This document shows positions 21,677-31,266 of a stretch of DNA of 64,000 nt, piece by piece (positions within the stretch are counted from its first letter, which is position 1; the number at the start of each line of letters is the position of its first letter). The DNA comes from Lasiodiplodia sp. COLG20. Taxonomy: Eukaryota; Ascomycota; Dothideomycetes; Botryosphaeriales; Botryosphaeriaceae. The DNA lies in the NCBI GenBank assembly GCA_009801085.1, contig VNWV01000030.1, positions 82,992-146,991 of the forward strand, given 5' to 3'. The notes under the pieces were generated by a model. It was not told where the DNA came from and searched no databases. It saw only the letters and a program-made list of their open reading frames with translations. Both the position numbers and the translations under genes were made by a program.

Positions 21677-22246
21677 ATGCCCGGTATCTACAAGCAACTG
21701 ATGGAGGACATCGATGACATCGCGGAGAGCAAGTTCACTGGTGGAGACTACATGCGTGGCACCATCAAGACCATGAAGACCATCATGCCGCACTCGAAGT
21801 TGTTCCATTTCGACACCGCTCGCCACATCGAAGTCAGGCAGGCTACCGCTACTCGCCCCGTCGGCTTGTACTACAAGGTCGATATTCAGTTCAAGGGCGC
21901 GGTCGCTGGCAACAAGAGGAAGAAGGGAAAGAACTCGGAGAGGAGCAAGGGTCACCAGGACCTTGTTCAGGACATGACCCATGACACCGGCGTTGGAGAG
22001 ACTGCGGCTGTGGTCATCGTCCACCACAGCTTCGACCAGAAGGGCAAGATCCCGGACCCTGCGCTCATGAGGGCCCTTCTCAAGCAGTCCGGTTCGAAGG
22101 TCGCTTTCTCCAAGGCGGGTGTCTGCCCTGTCGACATCCTGGTTCTCCGCGAGGACTTGACCTGGGTCAACGAGACGTCTGGAATTGAGGGCACTCCTGA
22201 GGAGCTCCTCGAGATGGAGTTCAAGGAGGCCGTCGCGGTGGTTTAG
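21677..22246 (+). CDS. hypothetical protein (189 aa)
   Basis: A single exon of 190 codons with strong codon bias, a C/T-rich leader ending just before the ATG at 21677, and a second-position proline (MPGIYKQLMEDIDDIAESKF). The protein is soluble, with a lysine-rich stretch near residues 78-92 (NKRKKGKNSERSKGH) that could act as a nuclear localisation or nucleic-acid binding patch, and an alternating beta-type second half (ETAAVVIVHHSF, CPVDILVLRED). I do not recognise the family; the quality of the ORF leaves little doubt that it is a gene. Confidence 0.75.
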   Translation: MPGIYKQLMEDIDDIAESKFTGGDYMRGTIKTMKTIMPHSKLFHFDTARHIEVRQATATRPVGLYYKVDIQFKGAVAGNKRKKGKNSERSKGHQDLVQDMTHDTGVGETAAVVIVHHSFDQKGKIPDPALMRALLKQSGSKVAFSKAGVCPVDILVLREDLTWVNETSGIEGTPEELLEMEFKEAVAVV

Positions 22247-22352
22247 GCGGCGCAAGGATGAGGGCAACGAGTGGACACGACTGGTTTTCTCAACGCCCCT
22301 TCCCGACCTTCTCCGGTTCGATGCTGCTTCTTCGACTGCAGTACGGATGACC

Positions 22353-22392
22353 ATTTGCTGATTTGCTGATTTGCGACTTTGCGACTTTGCGA
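22353..22392 (+). repeat. short tandem repeat of 8-9-mers
   Basis: Five imperfect units, ATTTGCTG twice then variants of TTTGCGAC three times, in the 3' flank of the hypothetical gene. Confidence 0.7.
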
Positions 22393-23058
22393 CAACTTTT
22401 TCCCATCAAGGGCTCACTGTCTTCGGACTTCTGGATTTTCTCTTTTTTCCTTTGTTTCCTTTCATGGCATGGCGAGGTTTCTGGGCTACAAAAAGGCATG
22501 GGTTGGGTCAGGCTACATGGCGTGGATGGTCTCATGGTTTACGACCTTACGAAAAAGGCTTAGGATAGCGGGTTGGGATTTTATGGCTTGCTCTCTTGCA
22601 AAGCTGGGCTACTCTGGCCTTGGTGATGATTTCATTCCCCCCCAAATCCTCTAGATGATAGAAAAGAAAATGACATTGAATTGTCAAAAAAAAGTGCCTT
22701 GCGTGAACGTGCAACAATCTTGTGGAAGGACTTCGTACAAACGGAAGAGGCTCAGAAGCAACACAGCAATATCAACAACGTGTTCTTGACTACACTCAGC
22801 TCCTTATCAAGAGAAAAATGTGCTTGAACATACCTTTTGCTCATCCTGTGGATTTTCCATGTTCGTGATCAATATGCCCAAGTCCGATAACACCTGAGTA
22901 GGCGGCATCACAGCTGCAGATGTGTGATGCTCTGTTGAAAGTGCCCTAAAATGATCTGCTCCTAGCAGACACAATTCTTTCCTCTGACCTATAGGGCGTA
23001 CCAGGTGCTCAGGTGCTCGCTCGCTACAGGATGTTTCACCATGCGCCAGTCACATCAG

Positions 23059-23253
23059 TACTGGCCAGCGAATTTCACGCACAAGGGCGCGCCCTGCGCA
23101 AACATCGAACCGATGGAGACCGGCGATCCTAGCCGAGGAATCCGGCAAATTGGTGTTTGGATCGTTGTTTGGCATGGTTACAATCGCTGGACGTCCGACC
23201 GGTTCGGTATTGGCGCATGGGTAGCCCTCGGTGGTAAAGTTGCCTGGCCAGAA
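23059..23253. repeat. inverted repeat with coding-like arms
   Basis: The plus strand from 23059 and the minus strand from 23253 encode related peptides: WPANFTHKGAPCANIEP and WPGNFTTEGYPCANTEP. The aligned arms differ mainly at third codon positions. Each arm lies in a short ORF without an evident complete gene around it, so these are either fragments of two convergent gene copies or parts of genes I cannot delimit. Confidence 0.55.
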
Positions 23254-23692
23254 CCACGGCAAGATTCTGTGTCCATTCTCATGAAACTAGATTTGCGCGC
23301 TCAAGGAGCTGTCTGATGCTGGCTTTCAAACATTGCACGTGGGAACCAAGTAGAATTGAAGAATTTTAGTAAACGAAAGAAAAGCATTATGTACTACTAT
23401 CGGACGTAGTTGCTAGGAGAAAGGCTCATTGTAATTATGTCTCGCCGTAGAATGATACTTGCGCAAATGCTATGAAACAGAAAAAAGAGAAAAGTAAAGC
23501 CTATTGAAGAAGTAGCTGCTCCATCGTCCAGGAGCGATCTCGGAAATTCTTTAAAACTCATGAGCAGCGGAGAAAGCCACCAGCAAGCCTACAGAAACCC
23601 CATTGAAAACTCTCGCTAAAAGCATTGACAGAAATCAGAAAACCAGACAGCTACAGTCAGAAGGAAAAGGCACATCAACATAAAGCTCATCA

Positions 23693-26600
23693 TTAAGACC
23701 CCATGCAGCGCTCCCTAGCCAAGTTCTCCCAGCTCTCGAGAACTTCATCCTTCTTGATGCACATCTTAGCCATAGTCCAGACGCGGAGGTTGATAAACTG
23801 CTCAGGCGAGTCCAAAGCGCGCCTGTTGCGCGGCGTCAGGAACGGAGAAGCGAGCAGCTCGAGGCGCTTGTCGAACGCGTCGCGCAGGCGCACATCTTCC
23901 AGGTGCTGCTCCCACTCTTGCTCCTCCTCGATGCGGTCCTCGTCCTTAGGCTCGTCAGAGGTCCACGGCTCAGGCTCTTCGGGCGCTTCGTCGTCGGTGA
24001 CGACGAGCTTGGGGTAGCGGGCGATGGCGCGGATGGGCGTGGTGAAAGACTTCTCCCAGTCAATGAGGGCCATAGCAGTGCCGGCGGCGTCGACGAGGAT
24101 GTTTTGGTCGTGCAGGTCAGGGTGGTGGAGGGCGCAGGACTGCGGCGCGAAAGGCGTGGGGTCGTAGAGCAAGGGCAGGACTGTCTGCAGGCGCTGGCAG
24201 TACGTCGGCATGGCTGCGAGGGCGCGGAGGTCGTAGAGCGGGTTGGTGCACTCCTCCATCACCTCGTCTTCTGGGGCCAGCGCCGCCTCGAGCCTCTGGT
24301 AGCGGCCGCCGTCGTCGGAGGGGATGGGCGGCTTGGGGCGCACGGCGCCGCCCATGTACTTCAGCTTCGCCTCGCGCTCGTCCTTCTCCTGCTTGGCGCG
24401 CCTGTTCATCTGCACGCGGTAGCGGGCAAGGATGTCGTGGCGTTCAACGAAGGCCTCGTTGACTTCGCGGCGGGGATTCCAGTACTCGGCGCGCTCCTTC
24501 ATGCGAGGGTCAAGAGCCTCAGCGAGACTGAAGTCGAGGCGAGCGCGGTGATAGTCGTGCATGCTGGCAAAAGGGCCACGATGAAGGCGAAAGTCAAGAC
24601 GCAGGTCGTAAGCAAACTCTTCAAGGTTCATCGGGCCAACCGTGTAAGAGGAAATGTCAGAGAGAGGCATGTTCCAGTCGTGGTAGATGGCGCCCATCTT
24701 GTCAAAAGTGATGCGGGAGAGCTGGTCAACCCAGTCGGCAACCGTCTCATAGAGCTTGGTCTTTGACTCGAAGCTCATAGTCTCCTCAGCATCACAGAGA
24801 GTCTGGCCTTGGATCTTCTCCATCAGCATCCACTCAAGTCCCAGGGCGTTCTTCATAGATGAGTCGAACGCATAAATCTTGGGAACAGGGATAGTGGTGT
24901 GATGGCGGACAAGCTCGATGGTCGAGACCTCAGTCTGCATGCGGTACCAAGGGAAGTCAGGCATAGCACAGCGGAAGATGCACTCCGTAGTGTCGCCGGT
25001 CACAAGGCTGGCTGCCTGGACAGTGTAGACCTTGTTGAACATCCCTCCTGCGAGGAACTCAACCTTGATATCATCGTTGGGAAGCCCACAAAGAAGAGCG
25101 TAAGGCTTGATCATGTCCCGGATGGTGTCGAGATCAGGCTCAATCTGCCACCTGGCCGTCCAGTCGTTGGCAAGAGAGTTGAACTCGTAACGAATGATAC
25201 CCTTCTGAAGCTCGGTTGACAGTACAGGAGGGCCAGTGGTCGATACACGGAAAGGCAAGTTCTGGACATCGGTGCTGATAGGAAGCCGAGGGCGAGGGGG
25301 AGAAGTGTTGTTGAAGCTCTCAAGCCACTCGTCCAAGTCGACTGCGGCGAGATCCTCCTCCTCTGAATCGCTGACCTCCATGAGATCAAACTCACTATCT
25401 TCGTTAGAGGAGGTCTCTTCAGCGGCATGAACCTGAACCGCAACACCAGTGTCCGCGCCATCCTTCGAAACAATCTGGAAAGTGGCGGGCTCCGGCTCTG
25501 CTGCCTCCTCCTCATCGACGTTCATGTTCGCAATCAAAGACGGGTCCGCCTCAACATCAGCAACAAGCGTCGTACCATCCAAGGTGCTATCCCCAACATG
25601 AACATAGCTGTCATCGGAATCGACGTTGTGGTGGTGGTCCTGGTGGTCCGAGCTCATCTCGGCAGCACCTTCCGCAACGAGGGTGGAGCCATCGACGTCA
25701 ACAAGCGAGGAATCGTTCATCTCTTCCTCTTCCTCTTCAACCTCAACATCCTCCATCTCGACATCCTCGGCCGCGGTGACGAACGAAACGCCCGTCGTCT
25801 GCGTCAAGACGGACGTGAAGCTCTCGCGGTTGCACTGAAGCGGCGACGACGAGATCAAGGGCTCCATGTCGCCCGCATCGCTGTCGGCATCAAGCGCGAA
25901 GCCGTCGTCCATGACGGTATCAGCCTCGGCGTTCTTCTCATCCTTCTCATCCTCCTCGCCCTCAGCGTTATCAACGCCATCAACCGTCGCGCGAATCTGG
26001 CTGAAGCGCGCCTCGAGGACATGGTTGTCGACCTGGTGCGGAAAGAGGCGGTAGGTCGGAGACTCCCTGGGAACGACGGTCGCAAGCGTTGCGCGCGCCG
26101 GCGTCGGCGTGGGAGGGATGGTGTAACTCTCACCACCAACCTCAGGCAGAACCGGGCTGCTGAAGCCGAAGGCGGGCGAGTTGCTGGGGACGGGCTGGGA
26201 GGAGGGGGTGGGAGGGAGCCTGTGCATGAAGGCCTGGTGGCCAGTGGTCGGCGGGGTGGGGAAGCCGGTCAGGCTGATGCGAGAGGCAGCGGCGGCAGCG
26301 GCAGCCTGCTCGGGGGTCTTGGGGGAGGCGCTGATGGTGGCGCTGGATGCAATGGAAGAGGCGGTGCTCACCGGGCTCGCGTCGTAGAAGACGTCGTCGC
26401 CGGCGGATGGCGCAGGGGAGAGGGGAAGCTCAACGAGAGCAGCCTCCTCCTGCGGGAGGCCGGGGAGAGGCTTGTTCAGAGAGGGGCTGCTTCCAGCGCT
26501 ACCGGGAACAGCTGGAGACGAAGCCGTGAACTTGTGGGCGCTGACGGGCGTCGACGGGCCACTGCCGTGGTGGTAGAGGTCGGAGTCGTCGGCGCGCAGG

Positions 26601-27520
26601 TCAGCGGCGCTGGCGCTGAAGGGGAACTCGTTGCTGTGCCTCAGGCTGCTGGAGCGGGTAGGGAAGCCAGCAGGAAGACTGGACGAGGCGACCATAGTGG
26701 GCGTGCGCGTCATCGGGAAGCTCGAGGCAGGAGTTGAAGCAGCAGAAGCAAATCCGTCCCTACGGCCAACGGGAATCGGGCGCGGCGACCTGGCGCGGTT
26801 GCGGCGAGCCTTCGCGGCGGCGGCGGCGGTGCGCGGGGACAGGAAGTCGATGTCGTACTGCTGCGCCGGCCTGCCAGTGTACGGGTTAACACGGAAGACG
26901 GTGCGGATCGAGGCGGCGGGGGAGGCAGACCTGCTGCTGTCGGACGTGGGGGTGATGGCGACCTCTGGGATCGTCGAGGAGCGCAGAGTGCCGCCGCGGG
27001 TCGGGGTGGGCTCGACGGAGGTGTCGGCCGTCATGGCATCGTCGCCGCTGTTGCTGCTGGAGCTGCTGCTGGAGCTGCCATTGTTTCCAGCGCGAGCAGC
27101 CGGCTTGTTCTTCTTGAAGGTGCTGCTGGCCTTGCGGGTGAACTTCTGGAAGAAGTTTAGCTTGGGCGAGGGAGACGTCGAGGGCGGCGTCGAGAGGCCG
27201 GCGGCGACGCTCTTGGTCGAGGCGTTGACCGCCGGGTTGTGGATCACAGTCGCGGTCGACTGGATGGCGGTCGGGTTCGTCAGGAGGGCCGGAGTCGAGG
27301 CGCTGCTGGGCGCGTTGGATTGCGCGCTGGGGAGGAGATCCGCCTTGGAGGTGTTGCGGCGCTTGTTCAGGCTGGTCGACGAGTCGCCCTGGTTAGGGCG
27401 CTTGCGCCTGTTCTTGAAGATGGCCAGCTTCTGCATGTTGAAGGGGTCGCAACTGCTGACATTGTCGGTAGTAACGAACGGAATACCGAAGTCCACAACG
27501 GACTTAATGATAGGGAACAT
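23693..27520 (-). CDS. APH-like phosphotransferase with long disordered N-terminus, copy C
   Basis: One uninterrupted frame of 1275 codons. Residues 1 to about 750 are low-complexity: basic Ser/Pro/Ala-rich stretches, an S-rich run, then highly acidic segments (VEMEDVEVEEEEEEMND). From about 755 the kinase family begins: NLPFRVSTTGPP, VEFLAGGMFNKVY, ECIFRCAMPDFPWYRMQTE (Arg for the beta-3 Lys), EWMLMEKIQG, catalytic loop LHHPDLHDQNILVD (about 1132) and LIDWEKS. A charged insertion (NRRAKQEKDEREAKLKY) lies before the catalytic loop. It is the most divergent and longest of five copies in the window and, unlike A and B, shows no frame damage. An alternative start is MQKLAIFKN, 28 codons in. Substrate unknown; the N-terminus may be a scaffold or a separate older gene fused on. 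Confidence 0.85.
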   Translation of the reverse strand: MFPIIKSVVDFGIPFVTTDNVSSCDPFNMQKLAIFKNRRKRPNQGDSSTSLNKRRNTSKADLLPSAQSNAPSSASTPALLTNPTAIQSTATVIHNPAVNASTKSVAAGLSTPPSTSPSPKLNFFQKFTRKASSTFKKNKPAARAGNNGSSSSSSSSNSGDDAMTADTSVEPTPTRGGTLRSSTIPEVAITPTSDSSRSASPAASIRTVFRVNPYTGRPAQQYDIDFLSPRTAAAAAKARRNRARSPRPIPVGRRDGFASAASTPASSFPMTRTPTMVASSSLPAGFPTRSSSLRHSNEFPFSASAADLRADDSDLYHHGSGPSTPVSAHKFTASSPAVPGSAGSSPSLNKPLPGLPQEEAALVELPLSPAPSAGDDVFYDASPVSTASSIASSATISASPKTPEQAAAAAAASRISLTGFPTPPTTGHQAFMHRLPPTPSSQPVPSNSPAFGFSSPVLPEVGGESYTIPPTPTPARATLATVVPRESPTYRLFPHQVDNHVLEARFSQIRATVDGVDNAEGEEDEKDEKNAEADTVMDDGFALDADSDAGDMEPLISSSPLQCNRESFTSVLTQTTGVSFVTAAEDVEMEDVEVEEEEEEMNDSSLVDVDGSTLVAEGAAEMSSDHQDHHHNVDSDDSYVHVGDSTLDGTTLVADVEADPSLIANMNVDEEEAAEPEPATFQIVSKDGADTGVAVQVHAAEETSSNEDSEFDLMEVSDSEEEDLAAVDLDEWLESFNNTSPPRPRLPISTDVQNLPFRVSTTGPPVLSTELQKGIIRYEFNSLANDWTARWQIEPDLDTIRDMIKPYALLCGLPNDDIKVEFLAGGMFNKVYTVQAASLVTGDTTECIFRCAMPDFPWYRMQTEVSTIELVRHHTTIPVPKIYAFDSSMKNALGLEWMLMEKIQGQTLCDAEETMSFESKTKLYETVADWVDQLSRITFDKMGAIYHDWNMPLSDISSYTVGPMNLEEFAYDLRLDFRLHRGPFASMHDYHRARLDFSLAEALDPRMKERAEYWNPRREVNEAFVERHDILARYRVQMNRRAKQEKDEREAKLKYMGGAVRPKPPIPSDDGGRYQRLEAALAPEDEVMEECTNPLYDLRALAAMPTYCQRLQTVLPLLYDPTPFAPQSCALHHPDLHDQNILVDAAGTAMALIDWEKSFTTPIRAIARYPKLVVTDDEAPEEPEPWTSDEPKDEDRIEEEQEWEQHLEDVRLRDAFDKRLELLASPFLTPRNRRALDSPEQFINLRVWTMAKMCIKKDEVLESWENLARERCMGS

Positions 27521-29307
27521 GGCGAAGTGAGGATATGCGTTTCGTCGCGAAAGGGTGAGTGTGACTTACGGAAAAGAAGAGGAAGAGGGCAGGGGACGGG
27601 TGGGCTTTTATGCTTGCACACAGGCCTTAGCTCGAGCGAGACGAAGGTGAGCGTGAATGTCAACTCTGGCGCTGTGTACTGAGCGTGGAGTTGTTTAGTC
27701 TGTCGTATCGCCCGGTGTTATCAGAGCCACCTTGCGCAACTTTAACACTGCTGACGAGACTGTGAGAAGATCTGAGCGCAAGCGAGATTGGCTCAACAGG
27801 CCCCGGTAGCGTTCAGACGGCGTGTCGGAGTACTGGTCGCAAAGTGAGATCTTCCTGGAGCGGAAGACAGCCGCAGACAATCGCGACCCTGCGCCGCACC
27901 CTTCGCGCACGAAGCAGAGCGGACAGGAGTCTTAACAGACAGCGACAGTAAGTCGAGGACTGAGACAGGAAGGCTGAGCGCGCGTTGTGGACGTCGTTGA
28001 AGTGGAGTGGAGGGATGAGGAGCGGAAGACGAGCGAAGCCTTCACATATGCAGCTATCCACGGCGCGCAGGGTCCACTACAAACTACAAAAGAGGCAAGT
28101 ACGGGAATACGTGCTTCCGGCTTAGGGAACCTCCAGCTGGAAGCGTGCGACAATTCCATCCGAGAGCCATATGATGCTTCAGGTCCTCAGATCTTCTCTT
28201 CAGCAGCGCCCGTATACACTGCCAAGCTCATCCTCACCGCGACCATAGATTCAGACATGTTCACGAATAATGGCTGCTGGAGGCTCTGGACTGGCTTCGG
28301 ACGGTTTGTGTGGCTACAATGTCAGCTGCAAGCGCTGGGCAAACTTCGATCCCTCACCCAGTAAGCGTGTCCCTCGTCACGACTTGGACAGCCGGGCGGG
28401 CAGATTGGCCCTGGCTTTCCAACATAGTGACACGGGCTTCCATTGCATACTGTTTAACGTGTTTAGCATAGTTGCTCCTCACAATCAAACGTTCATCTGC
28501 GAGTTGTTCACAAACTACCCATCCTCAAGCCGTTCCGATGCCAAGCCAACGGCCCTAAACACTTGCGCCCCAAACAACGCTGGACACTGGCCCAGCCGTG
28601 ATAACAAATGCTTCCATCAGACCAGTATGAAATCCTCATGCTTGAGGTAGAACCTGCAATGAGGCATGCGCACACACAGCAGTAGTAGAATCCATTGCTC
28701 GAGAACCAGAATATCCCCCAGTCTCCTACGATACCCTCAGTGAATCCTCCCGGCCGCAACCTCACCTCGTCCCACCCAGCTACACCCATAATCGGCAGTA
28801 AACCAAAAATCAAAGTGAGGAGCCAACGTCTCCAGGACAGCGAACAGCACTATCAAGCTCCAATCCACAGCCCACACCACTCCCGCTAGTGAACTACAGT
28901 ATCATTGAAAATTTTTTCTCAGATGGCATTACTATCTCGTTTTTCCCTTTTCATACGTACCTACACGTACAAACTATCTGAGATGGAAAAAAACAGAGGG
29001 TTTTATTGTACAAAGAATTTGGGCGAGCATTTCCCGAAGCAGGGATAGAAAGAAGAATAAAAAAATGTGCGTGATGATGCTCAAATGCTTCCGTGTCGAT
29101 CATTCAATCCAACATGGCTCCTCTTTTTCCTCTTGAAGTGCTTCGCGCCTCTATCCAAAATAAAAAGCAAAAAAAAAAAAATCCAAGACCCCAAAATGAA
29201 TCAGTGAATCTCTTAGAAATTAAGAAGGTAAGAAGACGAAAACAATAGAAGTCAGGAAAAAAAAAATCTCCAAGGTGGTTATCCAAAAACCTCCTCTTGG
29301 AGCCCTC
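27521..29307. other. intergenic, promoter of copy C and 3' flank of the palmitoyltransferase
   Basis: The first 100 bp hold a C/T-rich leader (minus strand) and a possible 5' UTR donor (GTAAGT near 27572). From 28100 to 29290 I see only short ORFs without codon bias and several A-runs of 9-13 bases near 29170-29270. Confidence 0.5.
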
Positions 29308-31266
29308 TTACCTCGGTCCCCACTCTTGCCACTCATCCTCCGCCTTCTTCGCCGCTACTGTCTTCTTCACCGGCTTCTTGGCCGTCGGCCCTCTCCTCGT
29401 CCTTCCCCCGACCATCTCCGCCGGTAGGTCATTCCAGTTCTCAGTCTTGATCTCGGGGACCGCCGCGGTCGAGGAAGAAGAGGTGCCGTTAACGCCGTTG
29501 GTACCGTTGACGATGCCGCCGTTGCTCGCTTTCCTGTTGTTCTTCTTGACATTTCCCTCAGCCTCGTCGCTGCTCTCGTCGTACTCATCCTCATCCTCCT
29601 CCTCGTCATCATCATCGTCATCGTCGTCGTCGTCAAAGTCGTCCAGGTCGTCATACGAAGCGCGCGCGCGGCCGCCGCGGCTGGGCATGTACTGCATGGG
29701 CACGCCGCCGCCGACCATGCCCGGGTCGTCCGAGTAGAGGCCGGGGGCGCGGCCGAGGATGGCGTCGGCCTTGCCGGGGCTGCGGCGGCCCTCGCGCGGG
29801 ACGGTGGCGACGCCGTTGCTGGTGGTGAGGAAGCGGGAGTTGCGGTTGCTGGGGCGGGGCGGCGGCGGGGCGGGTTCCATGGGGCGAGCCTTGTAGTAAG
29901 TGGACGTGTAGGTGGGCGGGGACGACGAGCGCTGGGGCGGCGAGTCGGGCACGCCCCAGCCGGCGGCGCGCTCGCGGTCCTTCTGGCGCTGAATCTGCGT
30001 GAAGCGCTCCTCGGCGATGCGCTCGCGCGCCTCGACCCAGCGCGGGCTGGCGTCCCAGCGCCAGCCGTCGCCGGTGGTGTTGCAGATGGGCAGCGCCCAC
30101 AGCCACGGGTTCTCGCCCATGACGTGCCGTAGGTTCCGCCGCCAGCCCAGGTCGAAGGCGTTGGGAAGCTTCTCTGAGTCCAGCTCGTCCAGGTACTCGT
30201 CGTAGCGCTCGCGCTCGCGCGCCGCCTCCAGGTCCGCCCAGTTACGTTGCAGCGACCGTTGTGCGGGCGACCCCGCTCGTCGGTAGTCCTCGCCCTCCTC
30301 CGGCCGCGTTACTCCGGGAAGTACGTTGGCGTGAATCTCGACGAGCTGGTCACCGATACTGGGACGGCCGCCGTCGGCGGAGTCGACGTAGTGGCGTTGG
30401 CCCTGGTTGTTGAAGTGCTGCTGCATCGACTTGCGCAGCGGCGACAGGTACCGCGTCTTCTCCAAGCTCTCGATGGTTGTCATATTACGGGCGGCCAGCA
30501 TGACATGCCAGACGGTGAAGCCGGTGATGACCAGGCCGACGATGCCCGAGATGACGGCCAGCACGATGTAGTTGACGGGCGTCAGGGTGTCCATATACTG
30601 GTCGGTTGTGAACTCCTTCCAGCACCAAATGCCCGACAGCGCGAAGCAGGCCCAGCAGAACAGAGACAGGTAGGTCAGGAACAGCAGGAAGGGCTTATAG
30701 TTCCTGAGGCCGATGCAGGCGGCTAGCCATGGGCAGTGGTGGTCCATCTTCAGCACGCAGCGTTTGCAGGTCGAGCAGTGGTGGGCGCGGTCCGGCTTCT
30801 TGGTCTGGCACTTCTTGCAGTAGCGCAGCTCGCCGTTGGACTTGACGGTGAACGAGGTATACGGGCGCGACAGCTCTTGGGTGGGCAGCGAGGCGTAGCC
30901 TCCTCTGGTCTGGTCGATGGGCGAGCCGGGGTCCGTGAAGACGGCTGTGGTGTAGCACCAATTGAGCATGGCATAGAGGATCATAGCCACCCAGGCAAAG
31001 AAGTAATCTGGGAAGAGATCAGCAAACAGCGGCCCACGGACGCGTGCAGATCGAGACGTACCTTTGGATGTGCTGAGCTTCTCCTGCACGCCGATCTTGT
31101 ACGCCACCCACACAGCCCAGGTGGTGAGGCCATAAACAATGCATAGCGGGAAGTAGGAGACGACATTGCAGCAGTAGCGCTCGCAGCGGCGGGCCCAGCT
31201 CTTGCGTCGCATGGCGAGACTGGGCGAGTGCGGCGGGGAGGGCGCGAGTTCAGCGAGCGTGGCCAT
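29308..31266 (-). CDS. pfa3: palmitoyltransferase Pfa3 (DHHC protein)
   Basis: An in-phase 54-bp intron (31061-31008, GTACGT...CCCAG) is spliced out, leaving 634 aa. Four hydrophobic segments surround a DHHC cysteine-rich domain: CKKCQTKKPDRAHHCSTC, then RCVLKMDHHCPWLAACIG and LRNYKPFLLFL; the catalytic Cys is in DHHC. The N-terminus (SPPHSPSLAMRRKSWARRCE) and order of motifs follow the filamentous-fungal Pfa3 group, which palmitoylates Vac8 and other vacuole-membrane proteins. The C-terminal 300 residues are disordered, with a polyaspartate run followed by DEEEDEDEYDE. Transcribed away from the pheromone-like gene region. Confidence 0.9.
   Translation of the reverse strand: MATLAELAPSPPHSPSLAMRRKSWARRCERYCCNVVSYFPLCIVYGLTTWAVWVAYKIGVQEKLSTSKGTSRSARVRGPLFADLFPDYFFAWVAMILYAMLNWCYTTAVFTDPGSPIDQTRGGYASLPTQELSRPYTSFTVKSNGELRYCKKCQTKKPDRAHHCSTCKRCVLKMDHHCPWLAACIGLRNYKPFLLFLTYLSLFCWACFALSGIWCWKEFTTDQYMDTLTPVNYIVLAVISGIVGLVITGFTVWHVMLAARNMTTIESLEKTRYLSPLRKSMQQHFNNQGQRHYVDSADGGRPSIGDQLVEIHANVLPGVTRPEEGEDYRRAGSPAQRSLQRNWADLEAARERERYDEYLDELDSEKLPNAFDLGWRRNLRHVMGENPWLWALPICNTTGDGWRWDASPRWVEARERIAEERFTQIQRQKDRERAAGWGVPDSPPQRSSSPPTYTSTYYKARPMEPAPPPPRPSNRNSRFLTTSNGVATVPREGRRSPGKADAILGRAPGLYSDDPGMVGGGVPMQYMPSRGGRARASYDDLDDFDDDDDDDDDDEEEDEDEYDESSDEAEGNVKKNNRKASNGGIVNGTNGVNGTSSSSTAAVPEIKTENWNDLPAEMVGGRTRRGPTAKKPVKKTVAAKKAEDEWQEWGPR

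Larger units (their letters stand above)
22247..23692. other. intergenic between convergent genes
   Basis: Contains the 3' flanks of the hypothetical gene and of kinase copy C, a short tandem repeat (22353-22392) and an inverted repeat whose two arms are coding-like (23059-23253). No complete gene is evident. Confidence 0.5.

Noticed and set aside
25427..26737. 436-codon plus-strand ORF opposite kinase copy C
   Set aside because: Arises from GC-rich, low-complexity codons of the disordered N-terminus on the minus strand.
27987..28889. Several 65-125-codon ORFs between copy C and the palmitoyltransferase
   Set aside because: No codon bias, splice sites or domains; ordinary intergenic ORFs.
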